DNA of 64,000 nt from Arthrobacter sp. CAN_C5 (GCF_017875735.1 NZ_JAGGMZ010000001.1:1798001-1862000), one strand, 5' to 3'; positions 46,133 to 55,761 are shown, counted from the stretch's first letter. The notes: generated from the sequence alone by a model not told the origin. Numbers and translations: made by a program.

Positions 46133-47209
46133 ATGCGAATCTACCCTGCCTTTTTCCGACTGGTCTTCTCCCGCATGGACGCCGAACGGGCCCACCAGAT
46201 CGGGTTCCGGCTGATTCGTGCCGCGGAACGCACACCCGCCGGCTTGGTGCTGCGTCAGCTGACAAAACCACACCCGGGACTGCAGACCTCGGCGTTCGGC
46301 ATCACGTTCCCGTCCCCGTTCGGGCTGGCAGCCGGATTCGACAAGGAGGGCCACGGGATTACCGCCCTGACCAGCCTGGGATTCGGTCATGTGGAGGTAG
46401 GCACGATCACCGGCCAGGCACAGCCCGGCAACCCGACACCACGTCTGTTCCGCCTGGTCGCAGACCGAGCCGTGATCAACCGGATGGGATTCAACAACGA
46501 CGGAGCAGCGGCCGTCGCCCCCCGGCTGAAGGTGGCCCGCGCAAGGCTGGAACGACGGTACGTAGCCAACCGGCCGATCATCGGAGTCAACATCGGTAAA
46601 ACCAAGGCGGTCAACCTTGGGGACGCCGTCGCGGACTATCTGGTCAGCGCGAGGGAACTGGCGCCCACGGCCGACTACCTGGTGGTGAACGTCAGCTCCC
46701 CGAACACTCCGGGTCTCCGCCTCCTGCAGAACGTCGAATCCTTGCGACCGCTCCTGACAGCGGTCCGGCAGACAGCCAACGACAGTGCGGGGCGTCCGGT
46801 GCCGCTGCTCGTCAAGATAGCCCCCGACTTGGAGGACCAGGACATCGACGACGTCGCCGCCCTCGCCGTCGATCTCGGTCTGGACGGGGTCATCGCTACG
46901 AACACCACCATCACGCGCTCAGGGCTGGCCAGCGACAACGCGCTGGTGATGAAGTGCGGCGTGGGTGGACTGAGCGGTGCCCCCCTGAAGCAGCGTTCCC
47001 TCGAGGTGCTGCGTCGGCTCCGCGCCGCGGCAGGCGATGAGCTTGCCATCGTGTCGGTCGGCGGGGTGGAGACTGCCGAGGACGTCCTGGAACGCCTCGA
47101 CGCTGGCGCCACCCTGGTGCAGGGTTACACGGGGTTCCTGTACGAGGGGCCCTTCTGGGCCCGGCAGATTAACCGTCGGCTGGAAGAGTTGCTCACAGCG
47201 CGTCACTAG
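46133..47209 (+). CDS. pyrD: Dihydroorotate dehydrogenase, quinone-dependent (class 2)
   Basis: PyrD oxidises dihydroorotate to orotate in pyrimidine synthesis and passes electrons to the quinone pool. The N-terminal helical region (YPAFFRLVFSRMDAERAHQIGF) is the membrane-associating part of class 2. INRMGFNNDG and VVNVSSPNTPGLR follow; the serine in NVSSPNT is the class 2 catalytic base. FMN phosphate binding is seen in IVSVGGVETAEDVLERLDAGA. The protein has 358 residues. A GCTGCTGGCAGCAGC palindrome directly after the stop may help termination. Confidence 0.95.
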   Translation: MRIYPAFFRLVFSRMDAERAHQIGFRLIRAAERTPAGLVLRQLTKPHPGLQTSAFGITFPSPFGLAAGFDKEGHGITALTSLGFGHVEVGTITGQAQPGNPTPRLFRLVADRAVINRMGFNNDGAAAVAPRLKVARARLERRYVANRPIIGVNIGKTKAVNLGDAVADYLVSARELAPTADYLVVNVSSPNTPGLRLLQNVESLRPLLTAVRQTANDSAGRPVPLLVKIAPDLEDQDIDDVAALAVDLGLDGVIATNTTITRSGLASDNALVMKCGVGGLSGAPLKQRSLEVLRRLRAAAGDELAIVSVGGVETAEDVLERLDAGATLVQGYTGFLYEGPFWARQINRRLEELLTARH

Positions 47210-47247
47210 CTGCTGGCAGCAGCCCGGTGTCCCTGAGGGAACCGGTC

Positions 47248-47820
47248 CTACGCCGGGTATTCGCCGCGCTTCACCAGCGGCTTCGGAAGCCGCAGGCGGC
47301 GGAGCTGCAGCCCACGGGTGACCCCGTACCAAAGGTCGCCGCGGGCGGGCTCACCAAACTTTGCGGTCAGGCGTCCCCTCAGGCTACGGCGCAGCAGGAA
47401 GCAGTCAAGCACGACGGCGATGATGATGATCCAGAAGGCGTACAACACCATTCCCTGGACCTGCATGCTGGGAACAAAACTCAGGATCACGAACACCAGC
47501 GCCGCGACCATGAGGAACTCGCCGAGATTCCAGCGGGCGTCCACAAAATCCCTGATGTAGCGGCGCGCCGGGCCCTTGTCACGCAAGGGCAGGTAACGCT
47601 CTTCACCGGTATCGAGGGCCTGGCGCATCCGGAGCCTTTCGGCTCGCTGCGCATCCCTGCCGGCCGCCTTCGCAGCCTTCCGGTCGTCGGGGACGAGCGG
47701 GCGCTTCCGTGCGGCTTCCTGAGAGCTACGGCGCGGCGTCGGCACTCCCTTGCCAACAGGGCGCTCTTCGGGCAACTGGTCTACGGGGGCCTCGGGGGCC
47801 TCTTTTTTACGTCCAAACAC
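47248..47820 (-). CDS. DUF3043 domain membrane protein
   Basis: The 190-residue protein has a highly charged N-terminal half (KKEAPEAPVDQLPEERPVGK, then RKAAKAAGRDAQRAERLRMR). Two membrane helices follow (GEFLMVAALVFVILSFV, about 98-116, and MVLYAFWIIIIAVVLDCFLL, about 124-143) with a basic tail. This matches actinobacterial DUF3043, of unknown function. The only start in frame at this end is GTG, and AGGAGG touches it without a spacer, which is odd; a poorly initiating start or a later start cannot be excluded. It is convergent with pyrD. Confidence 0.88.
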   Translation of the reverse strand: MFGRKKEAPEAPVDQLPEERPVGKGVPTPRRSSQEAARKRPLVPDDRKAAKAAGRDAQRAERLRMRQALDTGEERYLPLRDKGPARRYIRDFVDARWNLGEFLMVAALVFVILSFVPSMQVQGMVLYAFWIIIIAVVLDCFLLRRSLRGRLTAKFGEPARGDLWYGVTRGLQLRRLRLPKPLVKRGEYPA

Positions 47821-47909
47821 CCTCCTAGGATACCCGCCGCAACGCTCGCGTGCGCCCGGTCACTATGCAGCCGTCACTACTCGACGGTCACTGTGTAAGG
47901 TCGACTTAC

Positions 47910-49313
47910 ATGACTGACGAACAACACGCGTCCCCCCACGACTTTTCGGCTCAGGCCCTTCGCGCCGCCGTCGCCACCGGCTTCGAGGAGGTGGTCACCG
48001 ATCTCATTGACCTCGTCGCCATCCCCGGGATCGCCTGGGAAGCTTTCGACCCGGCCGAGCTGGACCGCAGCGCCGAGGCTGTCGCTGGCCTGATTCGAGC
48101 CGCTGGCGTGAGCGACGTCCAGATTCTCCGGGTCACCACCGACGGGGTCCAGGGCGGTCCCGCCGTCGTCGCCCGCCGGCCGGCCGCACCCGGAAAGCCG
48201 ACTGTGCTTCTCTACGCCCACCACGATGTGCAGCCGCCGGGCGACCGCGCGCTGTGGGAGAGCGAACCGTTCACCGCCGTCGAACGCGGCGGCCGGCTAT
48301 ACGGCAGGGGAGCGGCCGACGACAAAGCGGGCATCATGGCTCACCTGGGCGCCCTCCGCGCGCTGGATGAGGTGCTCGGGGAGGACTTCGGCGTCGGCGT
48401 GACCCTCTTCATCGAGGGTGAGGAGGAGGCCGGTTCGCCGACTTTCAGGACGTTCCTCGACACCCACCGGGACCTGCTGCAGGCTGACGTGATCGTGGTC
48501 GCCGATTCCAGCAACTGGAAGGTCGGCGTTCCCGCCCTGACCACGAGTCTGCGCGGTCTGGTCGACGGCACCGTCGAGGTGCAGGTCCTTGAACATGCCG
48601 TTCACTCGGGCATGTTCGGGGGACCGGTACTGGACGCACCGACACTGCTCGCCCGGCTGATCGCCACATTCCATGACGAGGCCGGCGACGTCGTCATTGC
48701 CGGGCTCGCCGGCGGCGACCACGCTACCGTCGACTACCCGGAGGTCGACTACCGCGCGGACGCCTCGGTGCTCGACGGCGTCCGCCTCGCTGGTACCGGG
48801 TCCATCGCCTCACGACTCTGGACCAAGCCGGCACTGTCCATCATTGGCCTGGATGCTCCGAGCGTCGCCCTGTCCTTTAACACCCTCCTCCCGCGGGCCC
48901 GCGCCAAGTTCAGTCTGCGCCTGGCGCCTGGCCAGGATCCGGCGTCGGCAATGGCGGCGGTCAAGGACCATGTGGTGCGTCACGCGCCTTTCGGTGCAAC
49001 GGTCACGTTCACCGAGGGGGAAACCGGTAGCGCCTTCGCCTCCGATACCGCGGCGCCAGCCGCGCAGACCGCACTGTGGGCGCTCCAGGAAGCGTGGGGC
49101 GTCCCGGCCGTTGAAGCAGGAATGGGAGGTTCGATTCCGTTTATCGCCGACCTGACCGAGGTGTACCCAACCGCACAGATCCTGATCACCGGGGTGGAGG
49201 ATCCCGATTCACGCGCGCACAGCGCCAACGAGTCGCTGCACCTCGCGGAGTTCCAGAAGGCGGTGCTCGCCGAGGCGTTGATGCTCTCCCGCATCAACGC
49301 CGAGGGTCTCTGA
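47910..49313 (+). CDS. M20 family metallodipeptidase
   Basis: This is a zinc-dependent dipeptidase of the M20/M28 group. The metal ligands are in VLLYAHHDVQPPG (H and the following D), GRGAADDKAG (bridging D) and FIEGEEEAGSP (catalytic E then metal E). The dimerisation domain covers about residues 195-350, and the closing motif HSANESLHLAEF contains the last histidine. ATG 47910 (467 residues) has TAAGG 9 bases upstream; the open frame extends 60 bases further without support. Confidence 0.93.
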   Translation: MTDEQHASPHDFSAQALRAAVATGFEEVVTDLIDLVAIPGIAWEAFDPAELDRSAEAVAGLIRAAGVSDVQILRVTTDGVQGGPAVVARRPAAPGKPTVLLYAHHDVQPPGDRALWESEPFTAVERGGRLYGRGAADDKAGIMAHLGALRALDEVLGEDFGVGVTLFIEGEEEAGSPTFRTFLDTHRDLLQADVIVVADSSNWKVGVPALTTSLRGLVDGTVEVQVLEHAVHSGMFGGPVLDAPTLLARLIATFHDEAGDVVIAGLAGGDHATVDYPEVDYRADASVLDGVRLAGTGSIASRLWTKPALSIIGLDAPSVALSFNTLLPRARAKFSLRLAPGQDPASAMAAVKDHVVRHAPFGATVTFTEGETGSAFASDTAAPAAQTALWALQEAWGVPAVEAGMGGSIPFIADLTEVYPTAQILITGVEDPDSRAHSANESLHLAEFQKAVLAEALMLSRINAEGL

Positions 49314-49335
49314 CCAACCCGGCCGGGGACGCCGC

Positions 49336-49367
49336 CCGCGACCAGCCGGTCCCGGGGTTGGTCGCGG
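49336..49367 (+). terminator. Terminator-like hairpin after the dipeptidase gene
   Basis: CCGCGACCA (49336-49344) pairs with TGGTCGCGG (49359-49367). A second, overlapping pairing of GACCAACCC (about 49312-49320) with GGGTTGGTC is also possible, so two mutually exclusive stems exist. No T-run is present. Confidence 0.5.
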
Positions 49368-49439
49368 ACGGGACTGCCGACGTACCATGGGTTAGGACAC
49401 AAAACCGCTACGCGTGTCCACAGCGAGGAGAAACCAGTT

Positions 49440-49820
49440 ATGAGTACTTCCACCAGCGAAACCACCACCGGAACCACCGAGGCCGAGTTGGCCGCCCATG
49501 AGGTGATGCTCTCCGATGTTGCAGCCGACAAGGTACGCAGCCTCCTGGAGCAGGAAGGCCGCACCGACCTGCGGCTCCGCGTTGCCGTGCAGCCCGGCGG
49601 TTGTTCAGGCCTGATCTACCAGCTGTACTTCGACGAGCGCACCCTCGACGGCGACGCCGTCCGGGAGTTCGACGGCGTAGAAGTCATTGTCGACCGGATG
49701 AGCGTCCCTTACCTGGCGGGCGCCTCGATCGACTTCGAGGACACGATCTCCAAGCAGGGGTTCACCATCGACAACCCCAACGCCGGCGGCTCGTGCGCCT
49801 GCGGCGATTCGTTCCACTAG
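49440..49820 (+). CDS. erpA: A-type iron-sulfur carrier (ErpA/HesB/IscA family)
   Basis: A-type carriers pass Fe-S clusters to target proteins. The three cysteine ligands are C55 (VQPGGCSGLIY) and C119-x-C121 near the C-terminus (GGSCACGDSF). The 126-residue length is normal. GAGGAG lies 9 bases before the ATG. It stands just upstream of the cytochrome oxidase genes and is a candidate to mature the Rieske protein encoded nearby, as elsewhere in Actinobacteria; that link is inferred from location only. Confidence 0.93.
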   Translation: MSTSTSETTTGTTEAELAAHEVMLSDVAADKVRSLLEQEGRTDLRLRVAVQPGGCSGLIYQLYFDERTLDGDAVREFDGVEVIVDRMSVPYLAGASIDFEDTISKQGFTIDNPNAGGSCACGDSFH

Positions 49821-49917
49821 CACGTGTTTGCTGCCCAAACAAGCACCATTGATGACCTGCCAAAAGTTCCGCGGCAGGCCGTCTTGGTGTCATCCGATGG
49901 CGGCGGTTACGGGTAAG

Positions 49918-49934
49918 CTCTACAGTAAGTAGTA
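49918..49934 (+). promoter_or_regulatory. Respiratory palindrome in the ctaC promoter
   Basis: CTCTAC-AGTAA-GTAGTA. The core TCTAC-N5-GTAG recurs upstream of qcrC and ctaE. The right half supplies a possible -10 element (TAGTAA). It lies 80 bp before ctaC. The gap 49821-50013 also holds a hairpin at 49856-49878 (CCTGCC/GGCAGG) that could end erpA. Confidence 0.55.
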
Positions 49935-50013
49935 AAACTAAATGTGTGCCTTTCGCGCACACGGGGTAACGCCGCCACGGGTGGCAAACACGTAAGAAAA
50001 GGAAGGGCCGTCT

Positions 50014-50880
50014 GTGAGTTCGCAGCACCGAACCGGCACCCGGCGCGCAAGGGTCACCAAGATCTCCAGCCTCATGCTGGTAGGCGCGTTGTTTCTGTCG
50101 GGCTGTTCAGCTGAAGTCCAAAGGGGTTGGTTGCCCGCCGAGCGCGACAACACCAACCACACCGGTCGGATCATTGATCTGTGGGTGAACTCCTGGATTG
50201 CGGCACTGATAGTCGGCGTCATCACCTGGGGTCTCATCATCTGGTGCATCGTTGCGTACCGCCGGCGCCGGAATGAGACAGGATTTCCCCGCCAGGTAAG
50301 CTACAACCTTCCCCTCGAGGTCTTCTACCTGACCATTCCCCTCTTCATGGTCCTCGTCTTCTTCTACTTCACGGACCGGGACCAGCAGGCGATCGATGCC
50401 CGCGTGGACAACCCGGACCTGGTAGTCGACGTTCGTGGCAAGCAGTGGTCCTGGGACTTCAACTACGTGAACGAAGACAAGTACTTCAGCGGAGTCCAGG
50501 CGAACCTGACCGGTGAGGAAGGTATCCCCGAGACGCTTCCCACCCTCTATCTGCCGGTAAACCAGACGGTCGAGCTCCAGCTCAATGCCCGCGATGTGCT
50601 GCACTCCTTCTGGGTGCCAGCGTTCCTGCAGAAGCGTGACATGATTCCCGGTCGCACCAACTACATCACCCTCACTCCCACACGGGAAGGCACCTTCGAT
50701 GGGAAGTGCGCCGAACTGTGCGGTGAGTACCACTCGGAGATGCTCTTCAATGTTGCAGTCGTTTCGCAGCAAGAGTTTGATGCGCACATGGCCACCCTTG
50801 AGGATGGCCAGCTCGGTGAAGAATACGATCGCAACTCGTACTCCGACAACGAACTTGAACCAGCAGGGAGTAACGGCTGA
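50014..50880 (+). CDS. ctaC: Cytochrome c oxidase subunit II (aa3 type)
   Basis: CtaC accepts electrons from cytochrome c and holds the CuA centre. A lipoprotein signal ends at LSGC (C31). Two membrane helices lie at about 46-75 and 88-112. The CuA ligands are H197, then C232-x3-C236-x3-H240-x2-M243. The protein has 288 residues. GGAAGGG is the ribosome binding site of the GTG start. The stop overlaps the ctaD ATG by one base. It heads the ctaC-ctaD-ctaF unit. Confidence 0.97.
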   Translation: MSSQHRTGTRRARVTKISSLMLVGALFLSGCSAEVQRGWLPAERDNTNHTGRIIDLWVNSWIAALIVGVITWGLIIWCIVAYRRRRNETGFPRQVSYNLPLEVFYLTIPLFMVLVFFYFTDRDQQAIDARVDNPDLVVDVRGKQWSWDFNYVNEDKYFSGVQANLTGEEGIPETLPTLYLPVNQTVELQLNARDVLHSFWVPAFLQKRDMIPGRTNYITLTPTREGTFDGKCAELCGEYHSEMLFNVAVVSQQEFDAHMATLEDGQLGEEYDRNSYSDNELEPAGSNG

Positions 50881-52601
50881 TGTCCACTTACGAATACACA
50901 GCTGACGATTCCGGTACCACTGTCGCACCCCGGGTTGTCCCGCGGTCCAAGGGCCGGGTAGTGGTCAGTTGGATCACCTCCACCGACCACAAGACCATCG
51001 GGTACATGTACCTGATCGCGTCCTTCGTCTTCTTCTGCTTTGCCGGCGTCATGGCGCTGGTTATCCGTGCGGAGCTCTTTGAGCCGGGGATGCAGATCCT
51101 GCAGACCAAGGAACAGTACAACCAGCTCTTCACCATGCACGGCACCGTCATGCTGCTGATGTTCGCGACCCCGCTGTTCGCCGGTTTCGCCAACGTCATC
51201 ATGCCGCTTCAGATCGGTGCCCCCGACGTCGCGTTCCCACGATTGAACGCCCTGGCCTTCTGGTTCTTCCTTTTCGGCAGCACCATCGCCGTTTCCGGCT
51301 TCATCACCCCCCAGGGTGCTGCATCCTTCGGCTGGTTTGCCTATGCTCCGCTATCAAATACCACCTTCTCCCCGGGGCTCGGTGGTGACCTGTGGGTCTT
51401 CGGCCTGGCGTTGTCGGGCTTCGGTACCATCCTGGGTGCGGTCAACTTCATTACCACCATCATCTGCATGCGTGCCCCCGGCATGACCATGTGGCGGATG
51501 CCGATATTCACCTGGAACACCCTCGTCACGGCAATCCTCGTCCTGATGGCCTTCCCGCCACTGGCTGCAGCCCTCTTCGCCCTCGGCGCGGACCGGCGGT
51601 TCGGTGCGCACATCTTCGACCCGGACAACGGCGGAGCGATCCTCTGGCAGCACCTGTTCTGGTTCTTCGGCCACCCCGAGGTCTACATTATTGCGTTGCC
51701 TTTCTTCGGCATCGTTTCCGAGATTTTCCCCGTGTTCAGCCGGAAACCGGTCTTTGGCTACAAGGGCCTTGTGTACGCGACGATCGCGATCGCTGCTCTT
51801 TCGGTGACCGTCTGGGCCCACCACATGTACGTCACCGGGGCAGTACTGCTGCCGTTCTTCGCCTTCATGACCATGCTCATCGCGGTGCCGACGGGTGTGA
51901 AGTTCTTCAACTGGATAGGGACCATGTGGCGTGGCTCGATCACGTTCGAGACGCCCATGCTGTGGAGCCTCGGATTCCTGGTGACCTTCCTGTTCGGTGG
52001 ACTCACCGGCATCATCCTGGCGTCACCTCCGCTCGACTTCCACGTTTCGGACACGTACTTCGTGGTGGCCCACTTCCACTACGTGGTCTTCGGCACCGTC
52101 GTCTTTGCGATGTTCGCAGGATTCTATTTCTGGTGGCCCAAGTTCACGGGCAAGATGCTCAACGAACGTCTCGGCAAGATCCACTTCTGGATGCTGTTCG
52201 TCGGCTTCCACGGCACTTTCCTGATCCAGCACTGGCTGGGTGTGATCGGTATGCCTCGCCGTTACGCGGATTACCTGCCCGAGGACGGGTTCACAGCGAT
52301 GAACCAGTTCTCGACCATTGCGTCCTTCGTGCTCGGCGCCTCACTGATTCCGTTCTTCTGGAACGTGTACATCACGTGGCGGAGCGGGAAAAAAGTTGAG
52401 GTCGACGACCCCTGGGGCTTCGGTGCCTCGCTGGAATGGGCGACTTCCTGCCCACCACCGCGCCACAACTTCACCTCACTGCCCCGGATCCGGTCAGAGC
52501 GTCCCGCGCTGGATCTCCACCATCCCGAGCTGCAGCAGCAGCACACGCCAAGCTCTGCCGTAGGACAGGCACTTGGCGCGGCCGACCGGAAGGACGCCTA
52601 G
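50880..52601 (+). CDS. ctaD: Cytochrome c oxidase subunit I (aa3 type)
   Basis: CtaD is the proton-pumping catalytic subunit with heme a and the heme a3-CuB centre. Twelve membrane helices are apparent. The CuB and covalently linked residues lie in [10 protein letters not shown] and the following HHMYVTG. The heme ligands are near [22 protein letters not shown] is the usual N-terminus. The C-terminal tail of about 60 residues after the last helix is hydrophilic, as in other actinobacterial forms. The length is 573 residues. It overlaps ctaC by one base. Confidence 0.98.
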   Translation: MSTYEYTADDSGTTVAPRVVPRSKGRVVVSWITSTDHKTIGYMYLIASFVFFCFAGVMALVIRAELFEPGMQILQTKEQYNQLFTMHGTVMLLMFATPLFAGFANVIMPLQIGAPDVAFPRLNALAFWFFLFGSTIAVSGFITPQGAASFGWFAYAPLSNTTFSPGLGGDLWVFGLALSGFGTILGAVNFITTIICMRAPGMTMWRMPIFTWNTLVTAILVLMAFPPLAAALFALGADRRFGAHIFDPDNGGAILWQHLFWFFGHPEVYIIALPFFGIVSEIFPVFSRKPVFGYKGLVYATIAIAALSVTVWAHHMYVTGAVLLPFFAFMTMLIAVPTGVKFFNWIGTMWRGSITFETPMLWSLGFLVTFLFGGLTGIILASPPLDFHVSDTYFVVAHFHYVVFGTVVFAMFAGFYFWWPKFTGKMLNERLGKIHFWMLFVGFHGTFLIQHWLGVIGMPRRYADYLPEDGFTAMNQFSTIASFVLGASLIPFFWNVYITWRSGKKVEVDDPWGFGASLEWATSCPPPRHNFTSLPRIRSERPALDLHHPELQQQHTPSSAVGQALGAADRKDA

Positions 52602-52604
52602 CAC

Positions 52605-53006
52605 ATGAAGGTTGAGACCGGACTCTTCTTCTGGGGAGCACCTTTCTTCGTACTCGTCGGAGTGGTCTACGGCTACCTCACCGGGTGGACCGAATATGTC
52701 GGGTTCCTCGGCATCCTGCTGGTCGGCGGCCTGGCGGGCATGATCGGGTTCTACCTGGGGTTCACCGGGCGCCGGATCGGGATGCGGCCCGAGGACAGGC
52801 TTGACGCCGAGATCCATGAAGGGTCGGGTGAACAGGGTCATTTCAGTCCCTGGAGCTGGTGGCCCCTCGTGCTCGGCCTGTCGGCGGCGACTGGTTTCCT
52901 CGGCTTGGCCGCGGGATTTTGGATTCTTTACATCAGCCTTGGCATGGTAGTCATCGCACTGGTTGGCTGGGTCTTCGAGTACAGCCGTGGGGACCACGCC
53001 CACTAG
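52605..53006 (+). CDS. ctaF: Cytochrome c oxidase subunit IV (actinobacterial CtaF)
   Basis: CtaF is a small subunit of the actinobacterial bc1-aa3 supercomplex. The 133-residue protein has four hydrophobic segments in two pairs (GLFFWGAPFFVLVGVVYGYL, FLGILLVGGLAGMIGFYLG, LVLGLSAATGFLGLAAGFW, SLGMVVIALVGWVF). The linker between the pairs is charged, and the end is EYSRGDHAH. Its ATG is 3 bases after the ctaD stop. A strong hairpin follows. Confidence 0.95.
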   Translation: MKVETGLFFWGAPFFVLVGVVYGYLTGWTEYVGFLGILLVGGLAGMIGFYLGFTGRRIGMRPEDRLDAEIHEGSGEQGHFSPWSWWPLVLGLSAATGFLGLAAGFWILYISLGMVVIALVGWVFEYSRGDHAH

Positions 53007-53024
53007 ATCAGAAGTCCTACTGTT

Positions 53025-53050
53025 GGGCCCTCACCTCCGGGTGGGGGCCC
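53025..53050 (+). terminator. Terminator of the ctaC-ctaD-ctaF unit
   Basis: GGGCCC-T-CACC pairs with GGTG-G-GGGCCC around a TCCG loop, an 11-bp stem with one G-U. It starts 19 bases after the ctaF stop. The T content downstream is low. Confidence 0.7.
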
Positions 53051-53167
53051 GCCGTCGTTAACTGCGGGTTCTTGGGTCGAAGGGCAGTGGCACACTGAGG
53101 GCTGGCGGGTCCCCGATCAGGCTGACCCCTCCGGGTGCCTGCCGCAGGGTGGCCGTCCCACCGGAAC

Positions 53168-53271
53168 CTTGTCAGCGGCAGGTTCACGGAGGGCGGCTTG
53201 TCAGTAGCCGGCTCATGGAGTGGGGCCTGTCCGCGGGGAGCACACGGGGAGGAGGCTCTGTCCGCTGCAGG
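53168..53271. repeat. Degenerate 29-bp direct repeats
   Basis: Three and a half imperfect copies begin at 53168, 53197, 53226 and about 53256. Each starts CTTGTCAG or CCTGTCCG and ends in a G-rich run (GGAGGGCGG, GGAGTGGGG, GGGGAGGAGG). They fill part of a 353-bp gap between ctaF and the kinase gene, where I see no gene. The units are contiguous, so this is a minisatellite and not a CRISPR. Confidence 0.6.
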
Positions 53272-53359
53272 ATGCAGGCGAACGCATGAGCCGGGTAGGC
53301 GGTAACGGGGGATCGAAAGCCGCAGTTCCTGACCCTGGCGGTCTGCGGACAGCGCGGGG

Positions 53360-55075
53360 TTACAGACCCCGGCGGCCGGCCCATAGTCCGTGGAGCAGGG
53401 GAACAGCTGACGCCAGCATCAGGACGTTTCCCAGGACGGTGTCATCGGCACGGACTAGCGAGCCGGCGATCAGCAACGCGCCGAAGATCAAGGCCGAGGC
53501 GGCACGTTGCGCCGTCCGGTCGAGGCGCGCCAGACGCTGCTCCAGGCGGGGGTTGGCAACAGACAGGGAGCCGTCCTCCACACGGGTGATGAGTCCGTCA
53601 AGGCGTTGTGGCAGTCTCAGGGTCACCGACGCTGCCTTGAAGGCCTGCTGGGCCACGTCCTGCGCAATGTTGCCGCGCTCATCACGCAACAGCTGCGCGG
53701 CATAGGGTTCAACCGAATCCCACAGGTTGAACCGGGGGTCCAGCGAGCTGGCCACCCCCGACGTCAGCGACATGGCACGGATAATCAGGAGGAAATTCTC
53801 GGGCAGCTGGAAAGGCAACGAGCGGACCAGATCGCCAAACTCAACGGCGAAATCGAGGAACTCCTTGGGGTCCACCTCCCGGAGTTCAGCGAATCCCATG
53901 CCGCCAAACCGGGCAAACAGGTGGGTCATCGCCCGCTCAAGTTCACCGGTATCCGCCGAAGGGACCAGCACGCCCACGTCCTTGATCGCGGCGACCAGCC
54001 CCTTCCCATCACGGGTAGCAGCGGCTATCAGGAGTTTCCGCAGGCCATCACGGGTACTGGGTGGTACCTCACCCATCATTCCGAAGTCGATGAAGGTGAG
54101 TTTCCAGGTCAGGGCTGTCCCGGAATCCCCCCGGTCAACGGTGACAAAAATGTTGCCGGGATGCGGATCGGCGTGGAAGAACCCGTTGGTGAACATCTGA
54201 TCGAACATGACCGACGCGAACACAGGGGCGACCTGCACCGGATCGATTCCCGCGGCGATCAGGGCAGCCGCGTCCGTGATCTTGATCGCTGTGACATCTT
54301 CGAGCGTCAGGATGCGGCGGGTGCTGCGTTCCCAGACGACCTCGGGCACACCCACCCGGTCGTCGCTGGCAAAGTCGGACGCAAACCGCTCCAGATTCTG
54401 AGCTTCCCGCAGGTAGTCGATCTCCATGAGGCTGATCTGGGCGAACTCTTCCACCAGGGCGGGTACGTCAGCCCGGTCGGACACAATGCGGACGCGATTG
54501 AGCCAGCCGCCTACTTTCCGCAGCGCAGCAAGGTCGATATCAATGATCGCATCGATGCCGGGACGCTGGACCTTGACGACAACGTCAGCCAGCCCCGTAT
54601 CGGCGGCATCCATCGGCCGAAGCTGCGCGCGGTGTGCCTGCCCAAACGATGCCGCCGCGATGGGTGATTCCTCGATGGCCGCGAACACGTTCTCTAGGGG
54701 CGCACCCAACTCCGCCTCGGCGAGGACCCGAATTGCGGGGAAGGGGACCGGCGGTACCTCGTCCTGCAGTCCTTCCAGCTCGGCGGTGATCTCAGGTGGC
54801 AGAACATCAAGCCTCGACGACAGGAACTGGCCCACCTTGATCATCAGTCCACCAAGGTCCACCGCCAGTACCCTGAAGCGCCGGGCGAAACGCAGCATGC
54901 GTCGTGTCCTGGTGCGCTCGGCGATCCGGCCCAGCCCGATGCGGGGGAGGATGAGCTCAAACCACCAGGTCACAGCGAGATGCCACGCCGCGAACCGCAC
55001 TATGCGACGGTATCGGGCACGGGTGGCACTCACGCCGGGGAGCGAATCCGCCATACCCCGGCGGTCCAAACCCAT
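53360..55075 (-). CDS. ABC1/UbiB family atypical kinase
   Basis: UbiB-like proteins are atypical kinases or ATPases connected to quinone biosynthesis and lipid handling. The family motifs are present in order: MIKVGQFLSSR (KxGQ), AAASFGQAH (A-rich loop replacing the G-loop), VVVKVQRPG, GFFHADPHPGN and FIDFGMMG. Two hydrophobic segments at the extreme C-terminus may anchor it. The length is 571 residues. It lies 5 bases after a PadR regulator on the same strand and beside the respiratory genes, which fits a quinone-related role, though menaquinone rather than ubiquinone is expected in this group. Confidence 0.9.
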   Translation of the reverse strand: MGLDRRGMADSLPGVSATRARYRRIVRFAAWHLAVTWWFELILPRIGLGRIAERTRTRRMLRFARRFRVLAVDLGGLMIKVGQFLSSRLDVLPPEITAELEGLQDEVPPVPFPAIRVLAEAELGAPLENVFAAIEESPIAAASFGQAHRAQLRPMDAADTGLADVVVKVQRPGIDAIIDIDLAALRKVGGWLNRVRIVSDRADVPALVEEFAQISLMEIDYLREAQNLERFASDFASDDRVGVPEVVWERSTRRILTLEDVTAIKITDAAALIAAGIDPVQVAPVFASVMFDQMFTNGFFHADPHPGNIFVTVDRGDSGTALTWKLTFIDFGMMGEVPPSTRDGLRKLLIAAATRDGKGLVAAIKDVGVLVPSADTGELERAMTHLFARFGGMGFAELREVDPKEFLDFAVEFGDLVRSLPFQLPENFLLIIRAMSLTSGVASSLDPRFNLWDSVEPYAAQLLRDERGNIAQDVAQQAFKAASVTLRLPQRLDGLITRVEDGSLSVANPRLEQRLARLDRTAQRAASALIFGALLIAGSLVRADDTVLGNVLMLASAVPLLHGLWAGRRGL

Positions 55076-55080
55076 GCCGG

Positions 55081-55623
55081 TCAGTCTTGGGCGAGGATTG
55101 AGTACAACCGACGGCGCGCGTCGTTGAGCACCTTGGCTGCCTCCTGGACCTGCGCCGGTGTCCCGGTCCGACTCACCTGGGCGGCAGCCTGAGCCAGTTC
55201 CACGCCAGCCTTGGGCAGGGCGCCGAAGCCAGCAGCGCCGGAGTGATCGGCTGGCCCCCAGGGGCTACTGCCTCCTGCTCCCGCCACTTCCTCACGTCCC
55301 GCCTCGGTCAGCGAAAAAATCTTCCGGCCGTTGGACTCTTCAGCACTGATAAAGCCCTCGTCAGCCAGCAGTTGGAGCGTGGGGTAGACGGAACCTGCAC
55401 TGGGCTTCCAACTGCCTCCGCTGCGTTCCTCGATCTCATGGATGATTTGGTATCCATGCATGGGCCTCTCTGCCAGGAGGGCGAGAATGGCGGAACGGAC
55501 CTCGCCGCGTCCGGCGCGGGTACCCGAGCGCTTCTCAAACCGTGACCGGAGCTCTTCGACCGCCTGCCACATGCCGTCCATGTTGTTGCCGCCGAATCCA
55601 CTTGCCGGGTAGGAACTTCGCAT
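55081..55623 (-). CDS. PadR family transcriptional regulator
   Basis: The winged-helix domain spans about residues 40-115, with VRSAILALLAERPMHGYQII, SAGSVYPTLQLLADEGFI and the wing GRKIFSLTEAGREE. An alanine-rich C-terminal helix probably dimerises. I choose ATG 55623 with GAGGAG about 7 bases upstream (180 residues). It is co-transcribed with the kinase gene. Three AACGATA repeats just upstream are its likely operator. The effector is unknown. Confidence 0.92.
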   Translation of the reverse strand: MRSSYPASGFGGNNMDGMWQAVEELRSRFEKRSGTRAGRGEVRSAILALLAERPMHGYQIIHEIEERSGGSWKPSAGSVYPTLQLLADEGFISAEESNGRKIFSLTEAGREEVAGAGGSSPWGPADHSGAAGFGALPKAGVELAQAAAQVSRTGTPAQVQEAAKVLNDARRRLYSILAQD

Positions 55624-55645
55624 GATGCTCTCCTCAGTCGCGCTC

Positions 55646-55672
55646 AACGATATATAACGATAGTCAACGATA
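55646..55672. promoter_or_regulatory. Triple AACGATA repeat upstream of padR
   Basis: AACGATA occurs at 55646, 55656 and 55666, spaced exactly 10 bp, close to one helical turn. It lies 23 bp before the PadR start and includes the TATATAA stretch likely to contain promoter elements. Autoregulation by the PadR protein is the simplest reading. Confidence 0.6.
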
Positions 55673-55761
55673 CACCGCAGGGGTCGGGGGAATCAACGCT
55701 GAGGGGACCCCTCTAGACTGGGAGCAGCCAGTTGTCGCAGTTGCAGGAAAGGTCGCCACCG

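Noticed and set aside
53168..53271. CRISPR array
   Set aside because: The 29-bp units are contiguous and degenerate, with no spacers and no cas genes nearby.
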